64,000 nucleotides of DNA from Gordonia gummivorans (lineage in GTDB: Bacteria; Actinomycetota; Actinomycetes; Mycobacteriales; Mycobacteriaceae). The stretch is taken from positions 62,001-126,000 of the forward strand of contig NZ_JAKWBF010000004.1 in NCBI RefSeq assembly GCF_022513585.1, given 5' to 3'. Both the position numbers and the translations under genes were made by a program. The notes below the pieces were generated by a model. It did not search any database and was not told where the DNA came from. It worked only from the letters and a program-made list of their open reading frames with translations. Below, one piece after another: positions 8,815 to 19,365 of this stretch (positions within the stretch are counted from its first letter, which is position 1; every line of letters begins with the position of its first letter).

Positions 8815-9127
8815 GCTCGCTGACCTGGGCAAATGCGTCATGCCGTGCTCGAAAAATCTAGGGGAAGAGTTTCTTCCCCGGGGTTCACAGTCGTCCCCCA
8901 GATAATTCGCGGGGAGGACTCCAGGGGTCGGGGAAGAAGCTCCTTCCCCTACTTTTTGTGGGGCGTGTGTTCCCCGCGTCGCGGTCGGCGGAACGCGATG
9001 ACCGACGATCGGTGATTGAGATCGGGCCCGTCAGCGTCCGCTTCCGGGAAGTACCCGGAGGACCACCGTCAGGGGCCCGATCCTGGCCATCGGCCCGACC
9101 CACCTTCCCGCCTCCACGATCGCTGAC
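8815..9127. repeat. Convergent-junction repeat element, copy B
   Basis: Near full-length match to 1537-1830, including the CTGGGCAAATGCG start, AAAATCTAGGGGAAG, the GGGAGGACTCC centre and the closing CGGAGGACCACCGTCAG segment. It lies between nirD (+) and the nitrate reductase gene (-). Confidence 0.75.
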
Positions 9128-9144
9128 GACGTCGGCGACCGGGC

Positions 9145-9290
9145 CGCTGAGCTGGGCAAATGCGCTTGCTTCGTGCCGAAAAATCTAGGGGAAGAACTTC
9201 CTCCCCTAAGTTCCAAGTCCTCCCCGCGAAATCTCTGACGGAGGACTCCAAGGGTAGGGGAAGAGTTTCTTCCCCTATTTTTGTTGCGGC
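9145..9290. repeat. Convergent-junction repeat element, copy C (short)
   Basis: A second, truncated copy directly after copy B: GCTGGGCAAATGCG, AAAATCTAGGGGAAG, CTCCCCGCGAAAT and a closing GGGGAAG / CTTCCCC hairpin. It stops about 34 bp before the nitrate reductase stop codon. Copies B and C fill the whole 548 bp gap between the two convergent genes; nothing else is seen there. Confidence 0.7.
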
Positions 9291-9323
9291 AGTGGTGGTG
9301 GCGGCAACTGAGGCAGCAGTAGG

Positions 9324-12300
9324 TCAGTACACGTCCCGAATGTAGCGTTTGTCGGCGGCGAGGGCTTTGACGTAGGATTCGGCGCTCTTCGCTGAGCGTC
9401 GACCATGCTGTGCGACAATCCCTTTGAGAGCGGCGTCGACATCCTTGGCCATGCGCGACGCGTCGCCGCAGACGTAGACGTGGGCGCCGTCGTGCAGCCA
9501 CTGGTAGAGCTCTTCGCCGTGTTCGCGCATGCGGTCTTGGACGTAGATCTTGCGATCCTGGTCGCGGGAGAAGGCGACGTCGAGGCGGGTGAGCACGCCG
9601 TCGGAGAGCATCGAGGTGAGCTCGTCGCGGTAGTAGAAGTCGGTGGCGGAGTACTGCTCGCCGAAGAACAGCCAGTTGGGTCCGTTGTGGCCCAACGCTT
9701 CACGCTCGCGAAGGAAGCCGCGGAACGGTGCGATCCCGGTGCCCGGACCAATCATGATCATCGGCGTGTCCGGGTCGGCGGGCGGACCGAAGTGGGTCGA
9801 CTTGGTGACATACAACCCCACGTCCTCGGCATCGGCGTGATCGGCGAGGAACGTCGAACAGACGCCGCCGCGCGGGGTGCCGAACATGTTGTAGCGCACG
9901 GCCGACACCGTCAGCTGCACTTCCTCGGGATCTTCCAGCGGGCTCGACGAGATCGAATATGACCGTGGCACCAACGATTTGAGCGCAGCAATCCACTCGG
10001 GGGCGGTGGCGCGTGCCGGATACTGGGCGAGGACGTCGACGCTCTGTCGGCCCCACATCCAGCGATTGAGTGCATCCTTGTTGCCCGGAGCCACGAGGTC
10101 ACGCAGCTCCGACGACCCGCTGCGTTCGGCGACCAGACGCACGAAGTCGGGTGTCACCTTCGCGAAGTCGACACGCTCCCGTAGAGCTCGGCGCAGTGTC
10201 ATGGTGTCGCCGTCGGGAAGGTCGACCATCTCGTTCTCGTCGAGCTTGGTGAGGCTGAGCCACTCGTCGATCAGCGTGTGAGTGTTCAACGGCCAGACAC
10301 CCAGCGCATCGCCGGTGTCATAGCGAAGAGTGTCCGGAGGGATGCGAAACCCGAAGTTGCGCACGTCTTTCCCCGAACCATCACCGTTGAGTTTGACGTT
10401 GCGGGTCAGCGCGGTCACCAGCGGCTGCTTGCGCGAGTAGGCCGGCGCCGTGCGGATCGACGGTGCTGCCGAGGAGTCGGCGGGTTCGCTGACCACCACG
10501 ACCTTGTCGTCGGTGGCCGTCCCTTCGACAACTGGTCCGTGCATGCTGATCGCTCGGATCACGCTGTCGAGCCAGCCGCCCGCTGATTCTTCGAAGTCCG
10601 GTTCGCAATCGACACGGTCGACGATCCGCCGACCGCCGAGTTCGGCGATCTTCTCGTCGAGTTTGCGTCCGTGGCCACAGAAGTCGTCGTAGTTGGAGTC
10701 GCCGAAGGCCAGTACGGAGAAGTCGACGCCCGACAGGTCGGGCGCACCCTCGGTGTTCAAGCTGTCCCAGAAGGCGCTTCCGTTGTCCGGTGGTTCGCCG
10801 TCGCCAGTGGTGGAGGTGACGAACAGGGTTGTCCCGGAAAGGGTTGCGACGTCGACCTCGTCCATCGATTTCGCGGTGACCGTCCGCCCGGTGTCAGACA
10901 CCTTGTCGGCCACCGACGTCGCGTAGTCCTCCGCGGCCCCCATCTGCGACGCCCACAGCAGGGTGACGGTATCCACAGAACTGTCATCGGCAGAAGCGGA
11001 ATCAACAGACACGGCCGATGTAGAGCGCGCAAATCGACCGGCGAGCACCCCGCCGACCCACATCCGTACTTCCTCGCGGATCGGCGCATCGGACGGAATG
11101 GTCGGTACACCAACCGGTTCCGCGCCGATCCCGGCGGCAAGCCCGGCCACATACAGCTTCTCGGACGCAGTCAGCTCAGGCGCGGAAATCCCGGCAACGC
11201 CCAGAGCGTCGGACAGACTCGAGTGCGGCACTGACATGGACTCCTCAACTACGACGGCGGTTGCGACCTTGGTGAGCGTCACCGCGCAGACCTTGAACTC
11301 GGGTTGTTGCGACGCGGCGTCGACGGCGTCGGAGGTGACCGCGTTGATGGCGTAGTGCTCGCCGAACATGTCGTTCCAATGGAATGGCACAAAGCAATTG
11401 CCCGGACGGACGCGGTCGGACACCCTGGCGGGCAACACCGCTCGCCCGCGCCGGGACGCGATCTCGACCGTGTCCCCGGTCGACACCTCCATCGCCGACG
11501 CATCGTCGGGATGCAGTTCGACGAACGGGTCGGGGTTGAGCTTGTTCAGTTTGGCCACTCGGCCGGTCTTGGTCATCGTGTGCCACTGGTGGGGCAGCCG
11601 ACCGGTGTTGAGCAGGAACGGGTAATCGTCGTCGGGCATCTCGACAGGGTCGATGTGCGGCCGCGCGAAGAACTGCGCGCGCCGATTGGGTGTGGCAAAG
11701 GCCAGACGCGGCACCGAGCCGTCCGCGGCGTGATGGAGCGTCTGACTCCGACCGTCGTTCAAATAGCGGATCGGATTGCGCGCACCACCGTCGGTGGGGT
11801 CCGCATCCGGCGGGCACGGCCACTGCATCGGGGTTCGACGCAGGCCGTCGTAGGTGACGCCGCGAATGTCGTAACCCGTTCGGGGGTTGGCGAATTGCTT
11901 GATCTCCTCGAAGATATCCTCGGCGCTCGAGTAGTCGAAGGCGTCGGCGTAACCCATCTCCGACGCGATGCGGGCGATGATCTGCCAGTCCGGGATCGCC
12001 TGTCCGGGCGGCGGGAGCGCGGGTTCGAACAGTGTGAGGTTGCGTTCGGAATTCACCATCACGCCGGTGGATTCGGTCCACAGCGTCGCCGGGAGCACGA
12101 CGTCGGCGTAGGCGTTGGTCTCGGTCTCGGCAAACGTGTCCTGCGTGATGACCAGCTCGGCTCGTTCCAGCCCCTCGATGACTGTCTTTCGATTGGCCAC
12201 GGAGGCAACCGGATTGGTGCAGATGACCCAGCACGCGCGAATCTCGCCGTCGGCCATGCGGTTGAACATGTCGATGGTGCCGCCGCCGACGTCGGTGCGC

Positions 12301-13436
12301 AACGTACCGCGTGGCACACGCCAGACGTCTTCCACGAAGTCGCGGTCGGCGTCGGAGATCACGGCACGCTGACCGGGCAGACCCGGTCCCATGTACCCCA
12401 TTTCGCGACCGCCCATCGCATTGGGCTGGCCGGTCAGCGAGAACGGTCCGCTGCCGAGTCGGCAGATGGCGCCGGTGGCGAGGTGAAGGTTGATGAGCGC
12501 GTTGGTGTTCCACGTTCCGTGTGTCGACTGGTTGAGACCCATCGTCCAGCAGCTCATCCAGTTGCCCGCGGTGCCGATCATCTCCGCCGCCCGGCGCAGG
12601 TCGTCCTCGGCGACACCGGTCAACTCGGCAACCACGTCTGGCGAGTACGAAGCAGAGAAGTCCGGCATCTGCTCGAAGCCGTCGGTGAAGTCGGCGATGA
12701 ACTCGTCGTCGGTGTGCCCACCGGCGATGAGCAGGTGCAGGATTCCGTTGAGGAGCGCGAGGTCGGAGCCTGAGCGAACCTGCAGGAACAGGTCGGCCTT
12801 GTCGGCGGTCGCGGTACGACGCGGATCCACCACAATCAGCTTCGCTCCGGCCTTGACGCGGTCCATCATGCGCAGGAACAAGATCGGATGGCAGTCGGCC
12901 ATGTTGGCGCCGATGACGAAGAAGACGTCGGCGTGGTCGAAGTCCTGATACGACCCGGGCGGGCCGTCGGACCCGAGCGACTGCTTGTAGCCGGTGCCGG
13001 CGCTGGCCATGCACAGCCGGGAGTTGGATTCGATCTGGTTGGTGCCGATGAATCCCTTGGCCAGTTTGTTGGACAGGTACTGCGCCTCCAGTGACATCTG
13101 ACCGGAGACGTAGAGCGCGACGGCGTCGGGCCCGTGCTCGTCGATGATGCTGCGCAGACGGTGTGCGGTGTCGGTGATGACCTCATCGAGATCTGCCGAG
13201 GTGAGTTCGTCACCGCGTCGCGGACGCACCAGCGGCGTCTCGAGTCGACCACCCCCGGCGAGCATGTCCGCGGTGGTGGAGCCCTTGGTGCAGAGCCGGC
13301 CGAAGTTGGTGGGGTGGTCGGTGCGTCCGACGGTCTTGGTGACGATCGGCAGACCACCGTCGTCGGCGACCTGCAGCTTCATACCGCAACCCACGCCGCA
13401 ATAGGCGCACAGCGAGTCAACGGTTGCAGCGGTCAC
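9324..13436 (-). CDS. Assimilatory nitrate reductase fused to a CysJ-like flavoprotein reductase
   Basis: 1370 residues, about twice the size of a stand-alone catalytic subunit. Residues 1-~760 are a molybdopterin (bis-MGD) oxidoreductase: N-terminal [4Fe-4S] cysteines C10, C13, C17 and C49, and a candidate molybdenum ligand C142 in SNSRLCMAS. From about residue 820 there is a flavodoxin-like FMN domain ([22 protein letters not shown]), then from about 1000 a FAD/NADPH reductase of the sulfite-reductase-flavoprotein type ([35 protein letters not shown]) ending in YIRDVY. It should reduce nitrate to nitrite using NADPH within one chain. It is convergent with nirBD, the next step of the pathway. 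Confidence 0.9.
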   Translation of the reverse strand: MTAATVDSLCAYCGVGCGMKLQVADDGGLPIVTKTVGRTDHPTNFGRLCTKGSTTADMLAGGGRLETPLVRPRRGDELTSADLDEVITDTAHRLRSIIDEHGPDAVALYVSGQMSLEAQYLSNKLAKGFIGTNQIESNSRLCMASAGTGYKQSLGSDGPPGSYQDFDHADVFFVIGANMADCHPILFLRMMDRVKAGAKLIVVDPRRTATADKADLFLQVRSGSDLALLNGILHLLIAGGHTDDEFIADFTDGFEQMPDFSASYSPDVVAELTGVAEDDLRRAAEMIGTAGNWMSCWTMGLNQSTHGTWNTNALINLHLATGAICRLGSGPFSLTGQPNAMGGREMGYMGPGLPGQRAVISDADRDFVEDVWRVPRGTLRTDVGGGTIDMFNRMADGEIRACWVICTNPVASVANRKTVIEGLERAELVITQDTFAETETNAYADVVLPATLWTESTGVMVNSERNLTLFEPALPPPGQAIPDWQIIARIASEMGYADAFDYSSAEDIFEEIKQFANPRTGYDIRGVTYDGLRRTPMQWPCPPDADPTDGGARNPIRYLNDGRSQTLHHAADGSVPRLAFATPNRRAQFFARPHIDPVEMPDDDYPFLLNTGRLPHQWHTMTKTGRVAKLNKLNPDPFVELHPDDASAMEVSTGDTVEIASRRGRAVLPARVSDRVRPGNCFVPFHWNDMFGEHYAINAVTSDAVDAASQQPEFKVCAVTLTKVATAVVVEESMSVPHSSLSDALGVAGISAPELTASEKLYVAGLAAGIGAEPVGVPTIPSDAPIREEVRMWVGGVLAGRFARSTSAVSVDSASADDSSVDTVTLLWASQMGAAEDYATSVADKVSDTGRTVTAKSMDEVDVATLSGTTLFVTSTTGDGEPPDNGSAFWDSLNTEGAPDLSGVDFSVLAFGDSNYDDFCGHGRKLDEKIAELGGRRIVDRVDCEPDFEESAGGWLDSVIRAISMHGPVVEGTATDDKVVVVSEPADSSAAPSIRTAPAYSRKQPLVTALTRNVKLNGDGSGKDVRNFGFRIPPDTLRYDTGDALGVWPLNTHTLIDEWLSLTKLDENEMVDLPDGDTMTLRRALRERVDFAKVTPDFVRLVAERSGSSELRDLVAPGNKDALNRWMWGRQSVDVLAQYPARATAPEWIAALKSLVPRSYSISSSPLEDPEEVQLTVSAVRYNMFGTPRGGVCSTFLADHADAEDVGLYVTKSTHFGPPADPDTPMIMIGPGTGIAPFRGFLREREALGHNGPNWLFFGEQYSATDFYYRDELTSMLSDGVLTRLDVAFSRDQDRKIYVQDRMREHGEELYQWLHDGAHVYVCGDASRMAKDVDAALKGIVAQHGRRSAKSAESYVKALAADKRYIRDVY

Positions 13437-13459
13437 GCACTCCAGCGTCGGAAATCCAT

Positions 13460-13497
13460 GTTTCTGGACTCAAAGGGCCCGGTTACGCAGCAGTCAA
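13460..13497 (-). promoter_or_regulatory. Candidate GlnR box upstream of the nitrate reductase
   Basis: Read on the minus strand, 5-base half-sites with 11-base period: TTGAC, GTAAC, CTTTG, GAAAC. Two fit the GnAAC half-site perfectly, one fits GTnAC with one mismatch, and one is poor. It lies 24-61 bp upstream of the start codon and mirrors the site before the nir operon. Confidence 0.4.
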
Positions 13498-13569
13498 CTT
13501 GCCCTCACAGCGGCCGCGAGCCCCTGTGCGTACCAATTGAGAACCCCAGGTCAGTCGTTTACGGCGTTG

Positions 13570-13588
13570 CTCAGCGACATCTCAGTCG
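13570..13588 (+). promoter_or_regulatory. Candidate MprA box (autoregulation)
   Basis: CTCAGCGA-CAT-CTCAGTCG: two loosely conserved 8-base direct repeats separated by three bases, the layout described for the M. tuberculosis MprA box. It lies 20 bp before the mprA start. A related TCAGTCGTTTACGG / TCAGTCGTTACGG pair (13551-13564 and 13582-13594) overlaps it. Confidence 0.5.
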
Positions 13589-13608
13589 TTACGGATAAGA
13601 CTGTAGGT

Positions 13609-14295
13609 ATGCGCATCCTTGTGGTCGACGACGATCGGGCGGTCCGTGAGTCGCTGCGTCGTTCGCTCAGCTTCAACGGGTATGCGGTGGACACCGCGGG
13701 CGACGGAATCGAGGCACTGGAGAAGATCGTCTCCGACCGTCCCGATGTCGCGATCATGGACGTGATGATGCCGCGCCTCGACGGTCTCGAGGTGTGTCGT
13801 CGTCTGCGTTCGGCCGGTGACGACCTGCCCATCCTGGTCCTGACCGCCCGCGACACCGTCTCCGAGCGGGTCAGCGGCCTCGACGCCGGCGCCGACGACT
13901 ACCTGCCCAAACCGTTCGCTCTGGAGGAATTGCTCGCTCGGCTGCGCGCGCTGCTGCGTCGGGCCGCCCCCGAGGACGACGCCGATTCGGAGACGTTGCG
14001 CTTCGCCGACCTCTCCCTGGATCCGGTGACCCGCGACGTCGTGCGGGGTGAACGCCACATCAGCCTCACGCGCACCGAGTTCGCGCTGCTGGAGATGCTG
14101 ATGGCCAACCCGCGCCGGGTGCTGTCGCGCAGTCGCATCCTGGAGGAGGTGTGGGGTTACGACTTCCCGACCTCGGGCAATGCGCTCGAGGTGTACGTCG
14201 GCTACCTGCGGCGCAAGACGGAGGCCGACGGTGAGGAACGTCTGATCCACACCGTGCGCGGCGTCGGCTATGTCCTTCGGGAGACGCCTCCGTAG
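13609..14295 (+). CDS. mprA: Response regulator MprA
   Basis: 228 residues, OmpR/PhoB class. The receiver domain has the acidic pocket at VVDDD, phospho-acceptor D51 in IMDVMMP, T in VLTAR and K in LPKPF; the C-terminal winged helix carries [12 protein letters not shown] and VRGVGYVLR. The start at 13609 gives the canonical MRILVVDDD. The stop overlaps the mprB GTG (TAGTG). Identity as MprA rests on the order mprA-mprB-pepD-moaB2, the same as Rv0981-Rv0984. It controls envelope stress in mycobacteria. Confidence 0.92.
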   Translation: MRILVVDDDRAVRESLRRSLSFNGYAVDTAGDGIEALEKIVSDRPDVAIMDVMMPRLDGLEVCRRLRSAGDDLPILVLTARDTVSERVSGLDAGADDYLPKPFALEELLARLRALLRRAAPEDDADSETLRFADLSLDPVTRDVVRGERHISLTRTEFALLEMLMANPRRVLSRSRILEEVWGYDFPTSGNALEVYVGYLRRKTEADGEERLIHTVRGVGYVLRETPP

Positions 14296-15800
14296 TGGCC
14301 GGCGGAAATACCCCGTCCGGGCATCTCTCCGATTGGTCGATGCGCCGGGCGATGCGTTCCGGGCGTGACGAGAACCGCGAGATGCGCGCCCCGATTCCCC
14401 TCACCCGGGCCGTGTCGTTGCGTGTGCGCGTCACGATGCTGTCGGCGACGGTCGTGCTCGTGTCCGTGAGTCTGATGGCCGCCGCCGCCTACTTCGTGGT
14501 GTACCGCGCGATGTACAACGAGGTCGACAAACAACTCGAGAGCCGAGCCGACGGCATGACGGCGCTGGCCAAGACCGGGTTGCTCAACGAGCGTCCCGAA
14601 TCTCTCGTCGCCGGCACCGTGTTCTCCACCAACATCTCGGTGGCCCTCGTCCGCCCGACGGGGCAGACGTATCTGATCGGCCAGGTGCCGTTCGAGAAGG
14701 TCGAGCGGGACGTCGCACGGTCGAAGAACACGCCCGGCAACAACCGGCAGAGCCTGCGAACCGTGGGCAATCAGCGGGTGCTCGCACGCAAACTCGACGA
14801 CGGGAACACGCTGATCCTGGCGCAGAGTCTGTTGCACACCGACCGGGTGCTCAAACGGTTGGCGTGGGTGTTGTTCGTCGTCGGCTGCGGGGGTGTCGCG
14901 TTGGCCGCGCTGGCCGGCACGGCGGTGGCGCGGGCGGGTCTGCGCCCGGTCGCGCGGCTCACCAGGGCGGCCGAAAGAGTGTCGCGCACCATGGATCTCA
15001 CACCGATTCCGGTGTCGGGCAACGACGAGCTGGCGCGGTTGACGGAGAGTTTCAACACGATGCTCGGCGCGTTGGCCACCTCCCGCGACCGGCAGGCCCG
15101 ACTGGTTGCCGACGCCGGCCACGAACTGCGCACACCGCTCACGTCGTTGCGTACCAACCTCGAATTGCTGATGGCCGCGAGCGAGCCGGGCGCACCGGCC
15201 ATGCCCGTCCAGGACATGGTGGAACTGCGCTCGGACGTGATGGCCCAGATCGAGGAACTGTCCACTCTGGTGGGCGATCTGGTGGATCTGGCCCGCGAGG
15301 ATGCGCCCGAGGTGGTCTACGAGGAGGTCGATCTCGTCGTCATCATCGAGCATGCGCTCGAACGGGTTCGACGCCGACGCAGCGACGTCGAGTTCCAGAC
15401 CAACCTCACGCCATGGTTCGTGTTCGGCGAGGAGCACGGTCTGAGTCGCGCGGTGCTCAACGTGCTCGACAACGCCGCCAAGTGGAGTCCGCGGGGGCGT
15501 GCGGTGATCGTCGAACTCAATCAGGTGGGCATCTCGACCGCCGAACTGACCGTCGCCGACGCGGGGCCGGGCATTCCGGTGGAGGACCGTGAGCTGGTGT
15601 TCGAGCGCTTCTATCGGTCGACGCAGTCGCGGTCGATGCCGGGTTCGGGACTCGGACTGGCCATCGTCCGTCAGGTGTTGATGCGCCACGGCGGTTCGGT
15701 GACCGCGGAGCAATCCGACCTCGGCGGTGCACTCATTCGAATGACTTTGCCGGGTCGGGCGACGCCGGCGGAACCATCGCCGCAAGTGGTTCGTCAGTAA
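14295..15800 (+). CDS. mprB: Sensor histidine kinase MprB
   Basis: 501 residues starting at a GTG that overlaps the mprA stop. Two membrane segments (about residues 43-70 and 190-213) bracket an extracytoplasmic domain of about 120 residues, followed by HAMP, dimerisation/phosphoacceptor (H276 in GHELRTPL) and the ATPase domain with N box (NVLDNAAKWSP), G1 (DAGPGI) and G2 (GSGLGLAIV). In mycobacteria the external domain senses envelope stress and binds DnaK and PepD; here this is inferred from synteny. Confidence 0.92.
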   Translation: MAGGNTPSGHLSDWSMRRAMRSGRDENREMRAPIPLTRAVSLRVRVTMLSATVVLVSVSLMAAAAYFVVYRAMYNEVDKQLESRADGMTALAKTGLLNERPESLVAGTVFSTNISVALVRPTGQTYLIGQVPFEKVERDVARSKNTPGNNRQSLRTVGNQRVLARKLDDGNTLILAQSLLHTDRVLKRLAWVLFVVGCGGVALAALAGTAVARAGLRPVARLTRAAERVSRTMDLTPIPVSGNDELARLTESFNTMLGALATSRDRQARLVADAGHELRTPLTSLRTNLELLMAASEPGAPAMPVQDMVELRSDVMAQIEELSTLVGDLVDLAREDAPEVVYEEVDLVVIIEHALERVRRRRSDVEFQTNLTPWFVFGEEHGLSRAVLNVLDNAAKWSPRGRAVIVELNQVGISTAELTVADAGPGIPVEDRELVFERFYRSTQSRSMPGSGLGLAIVRQVLMRHGGSVTAEQSDLGGALIRMTLPGRATPAEPSPQVVRQ

Positions 15801-15928
15801 AGAAGGACGGCCGCGGTGATCAACGCCTGTGTGATGACTCGCTGTGGCCGGATCGGCATACCACTAGTGTTGTGCGTGTTCACTGACGTGCCGGTGAAAC
15901 ATCGGTACCGGGGAGAAAGAGACAGCAG

Positions 15929-17686
15929 ATGACGACTGGCGGTTCGCAGGGTAGCGGCCCGTTCGGCGACGACCGGCTCCAGAACGCCCGGGAGGGCGCA
16001 CGGCCGGACGACGCCGGGCAAGCCCCGGAGACGGTGTCGGCACCCCAGGATGGGCCGTCGGAACCGTCGACGCCTGCCTACGGCCTGGACAAGGTCACGG
16101 GGTCGGAATCCCCGACCGCCGCGGTTCCGGGTTCGGAGGCGGCCACTAATGCCCACGGAACCAACCTCCCGCCGCGTCCGCCGCAGGACTACAGCGCACC
16201 GCAGTACGGAACTCCTGGCACACCCGGCAACGAGGCACCTGGCGCCGCCAGCTACGGACACCATTCGCGGCCCGGCGGTTACGGCCAGCCCGATCCGAAT
16301 CCGTTCGGCCAGTCAGGTCCCGCGCCCGCGTACCGGCCAGGCCCGACGCACGCGTTCGGCCAGCCCGGTCCGACGCCCCAACCCGGCCCGACTGCCCAGC
16401 CTGGTCCGACTGCCCAGCCAGACCCGACGACCGCGTTCGGCCAGTCGGGTCCCACCCAGGCCTATGGCCAGCCCGGTCCGACGCACGCCTTCGGCCAGCC
16501 CGGCTCGACGCCGCCCGGCACCCGGCCGGAAACCGCAGGTCTGGCACCGGTCGGCGATCCGTACGGCGCACCCGAGCCAGCGAAGAAGAAGCGGTCGGGC
16601 GTCGGCAAGACCCTGCTGGTGATCGGTGCCGTGCTGCTCGCACTGGTGGCCGGTGGCATCGGCGGTTTCCTCAGCGCCAAGGTCTTCGACTCCGACAGCG
16701 ACCTCGCGTCCAACAACCGGCCGCTCGGCGGCGACAAGAGCACCGACCAACCGGCCGCGCCCCCAGGGTCGGTGCAGGACGTGGCGGCCCGCGTCCTGCC
16801 ATCGGTGGTGTCGATCGATGTCACCGAGGGCAGCCAGTCGGGTGAGGGGTCGGGCGTCGTCATCGACTCCAATGGCGTGATCATGACCAACAATCACGTG
16901 ATCAGTGCTGGTGGCAGCCGTCCCGCGAGCCAGGTGACGGTGGACTTCTCCGACGGTACGCGCGCCCCGGCCCGCGTTCTCGGCGCCGACCCGATCTCCG
17001 ACATCGCCGTCATCAAGGTCGAGCGCACCGGTCTCAAGCAGATCGACATCGGCACGTCGAGCAACCTCGCCGTCGGGCAGGACGTCATCGCCATCGGGTC
17101 GCCGCTGGGCCTGGCCGGCACCGTGACCACCGGCATCATCAGTGCCCTCAACCGTCCGGTGTCGACGTCTCGGGAGGGTGGCACTGCCTCGGTGATCGAC
17201 GCCATCCAGACCGACGCCGCGATCAACCCGGGCAACTCGGGTGGTGCGCTGGTCAACGCTCGCGGTGCGCTGATCGGTGTGAACACCGCCATCGCGACCC
17301 TCGGCGGCAGTGAGCAGCAGCAGACCGGCAGCATCGGCCTCGGGTTCGCGATCCCGATCGACCAGGCGTATCGCGTGGCGAAGCAGCTGCAGGAGACCGG
17401 TAAGGCCACGCACGCCGGGATCGGTGTGACGGTGCGACCCAACACCGACCCCAACAACCCCGGCGCACTGGTCAACGACGTGACCCAGGGTGGCCCGGCC
17501 GACGACGCCGGAATCCCGAAGGGCGCGGTCATCACCAAGGTCGACGATCGCATCATCACCTCCGGCGATGCGCTGGTGGCGGCGATCCGTTCGTACGCAC
17601 CCGGCGACGTGGTGACCGTCGAATACACCTACCAGGGGCAGACCAAGACCACGCGCGTGACGCTCGCCGAGCTGCCCACCAGTTGA
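15929..17686 (+). CDS. pepD: HtrA-like serine protease PepD
   Basis: 585 residues. A long cytosolic Pro/Gly-rich head with GQPGPT-type repeats (about residues 110-205) leads to one membrane segment (about 223-250), then a trypsin-like domain with catalytic H323 (NNHVI), D358 (SDIAVIKV) and S437 (PGNSGGAL), and a C-terminal PDZ domain. It should sit in the membrane with its protease outside, degrading or chaperoning damaged envelope proteins and feeding back on MprB. The start follows a GGGGAGAAAG ribosome-binding site. Confidence 0.92.
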   Translation: MTTGGSQGSGPFGDDRLQNAREGARPDDAGQAPETVSAPQDGPSEPSTPAYGLDKVTGSESPTAAVPGSEAATNAHGTNLPPRPPQDYSAPQYGTPGTPGNEAPGAASYGHHSRPGGYGQPDPNPFGQSGPAPAYRPGPTHAFGQPGPTPQPGPTAQPGPTAQPDPTTAFGQSGPTQAYGQPGPTHAFGQPGSTPPGTRPETAGLAPVGDPYGAPEPAKKKRSGVGKTLLVIGAVLLALVAGGIGGFLSAKVFDSDSDLASNNRPLGGDKSTDQPAAPPGSVQDVAARVLPSVVSIDVTEGSQSGEGSGVVIDSNGVIMTNNHVISAGGSRPASQVTVDFSDGTRAPARVLGADPISDIAVIKVERTGLKQIDIGTSSNLAVGQDVIAIGSPLGLAGTVTTGIISALNRPVSTSREGGTASVIDAIQTDAAINPGNSGGALVNARGALIGVNTAIATLGGSEQQQTGSIGLGFAIPIDQAYRVAKQLQETGKATHAGIGVTVRPNTDPNNPGALVNDVTQGGPADDAGIPKGAVITKVDDRIITSGDALVAAIRSYAPGDVVTVEYTYQGQTKTTRVTLAELPTS

Positions 17687-17723
17687 TCCGATACCCACGT
17701 TCGAGCTCTCGAAAGGTGTACAG

Positions 17724-18338
17724 ATGACCGCCGATTCCGCTTCCCGCTTTGTGACCGACGCGGCCGACGCCGGTGACGTGGATCCGGCCGACGTGATGGC
17801 CGCCGATGCCGCCGCCCGCGAGTTCGTGGCACGGCACCCCGACGGTTCACCCGAGGTGACCGGTGAGGTCGGTCGGGCGCTCGTGGTGGTGGTCGACGAC
17901 GAGGCCGCCCACGGCGACGACCATCGCCTGCTCGGTCCGTTGGTGGGAGAGCTGTTGGCGGAGGCCGGTTTTCACGTCGACGCGACCGTGGTGGTGTCGT
18001 CCGACGAAATCGAGATCCGCAACGCGCTGAACACCGCGGTGATCGGCGGCGTCGACCTGGTTCTGTCTGTCGGCGGTGTCGGTGTCGGGGCTCGCGACGT
18101 GACCCCCGAGGCGACCGAACCTCTGTTGGATCGGCGTCTGGAGGGCATCGAAGAGGCCGTCCGGAGTTCCGGGCTCGCCGCAGGCGCCACCGACGGTGGT
18201 CTGTCGCGCGGTCTGGCCGGCATCTCCGGTCAGACGCTCGTCGTCAACATCGCGAATTCCCGTGCAGCCGTGCGCGATGGCATGGCCACCGTCGCGCCGC
18301 TCGCCAAGTTCGTCATCGAGAGCATCAGCGAGTTCTGA
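17724..18338 (+). CDS. moaB2: MoaB/Mog-family molybdopterin-binding protein
   Basis: 204 residues: an N-terminal acidic extension of about 45 residues, then a MoaB/Mog domain with the signature GGVGVGARDVTPEAT near residues 117-131. It follows pepD by 37 bp, matching Rv0984 (MoaB2). The family binds or adenylylates molybdopterin; actinobacterial MoaB2 sits with envelope-stress genes rather than with moa genes, and its exact role is unclear. The window does contain a molybdoenzyme (9324-13436). Confidence 0.88.
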   Translation: MTADSASRFVTDAADAGDVDPADVMAADAAAREFVARHPDGSPEVTGEVGRALVVVVDDEAAHGDDHRLLGPLVGELLAEAGFHVDATVVVSSDEIEIRNALNTAVIGGVDLVLSVGGVGVGARDVTPEATEPLLDRRLEGIEEAVRSSGLAAGATDGGLSRGLAGISGQTLVVNIANSRAAVRDGMATVAPLAKFVIESISEF

Positions 18339-18344
18339 CTCCCC

Positions 18345-18680
18345 GCCCCTAGGGTGTGAGGAGCGCAAGCCCCCTCCGCTCCTTGGGCCCTCTCCGCTCC
18401 CTGAGGTGCGAGGAGCGCTAGCGAGCGACGCCGTTTACCGCTCCCTGAGGTGCGAGGAGCGCTAGCCGCCGGGCTGAGGAGCCCCATGCGAGGTACGAGC
18501 ACGGAGCGTCTCGAAGTCGACGAGCCTCGAAGGGCTCGCAAGCCGACATTGTCAGCAACCACCGCCCACGGCTCCCTCACTGTTCTCGACCCTGCTGGTT
18601 GAGTAGCGTCTCGCGAGCCTGCGAGCCAGGCGCGTATCGAAACCACGGCGAGCCGACAATGTCAGCAACCACCGAGCGGG
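18345..18680. repeat. GCTCCCTGAGGTGCGAGGAGCG-type intergenic repeats
   Basis: Two to three copies of a GAGGTGCGAGGAGCGC unit, then a block (about 18461-18560, GAGGAGCCCCATGCGAGG, CGAGCCTCGAAGG, CCGACA) that matches 36140-36245. It follows moaB2 directly. No coding potential seen. Confidence 0.7.
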
Positions 18681-19365
18681 TTGGACGATTTTGTCGATCG
18701 ATAGATTCTTGACGAAAACGTATGCGTGCGACGACGATCGGGCGTAGTGGAGTGAACAGTAGGTGAAGAGTCAATGCCGAGTAGCGCCGATCACACTGAA
18801 AAACCGTGCGTGAGCAGTGACGCTAACGATCGTTCGCGCGGTGTGCAGCGTCGTCGGATGCGCGACGATGTCTTCGGAAATGACCTACCGAACACGACTT
18901 CCGACGAACGTGATGAAGATCACAGTGGGCACTCGCGAGAATGGTACGAATCACAGCGTCCGCCTCATTACGAGTGACGCATATATGTACTGACATGCCC
19001 GCAGCAGCGTGTTTTCCTTCCGTTAACATTTCCGAATCTACTAATGACAAATGTCCGATTCGTGATCGCAAGTACCGAGTTACGACACGGTTGATTCCTC
19101 CTGTTGCCGGTACAGATATCGACCCGATAACGTTCGCCTCGACAACGCTCGGTGCCCAATGTCGGGAACCAGGGGGGAGTCCTGCGATCTGTCGCGAGTG
19201 ACGACGCAGCAGTGACCAGGGTTCACGGATCCTCACCTTACTTAAGCCATGCGTAAGTTGTGGCTTAGGAGATACTGTGAGGTTTCGGGGACGACCCGAG
19301 GGTCATCAACTTGTGGATGCGCATGCATTCATAGGAGAACAGCCGAATCCTGTGAGAGGGAACGA
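18681..19365. other. AT-richer intergenic region before the porins, no gene supported
   Basis: Clearly lower GC than its surroundings, with many short A/T runs and no frame with a convincing start, codon use or protein pattern. It is probably the upstream regulatory region of the MspA-type gene at 19366; a CTTAC/GTAAG pair with 11 bases between lies at about 19236-19256 and a GATACT hexamer at about 19271. Confidence 0.4.

Noticed and set aside
18774..18977. A 67-codon frame beginning MPSSADHTEKPC upstream of the porins
   Set aside because: No ribosome-binding site, no recognisable domain, and it lies in AT-richer intergenic DNA with frames of similar length on the other strand.
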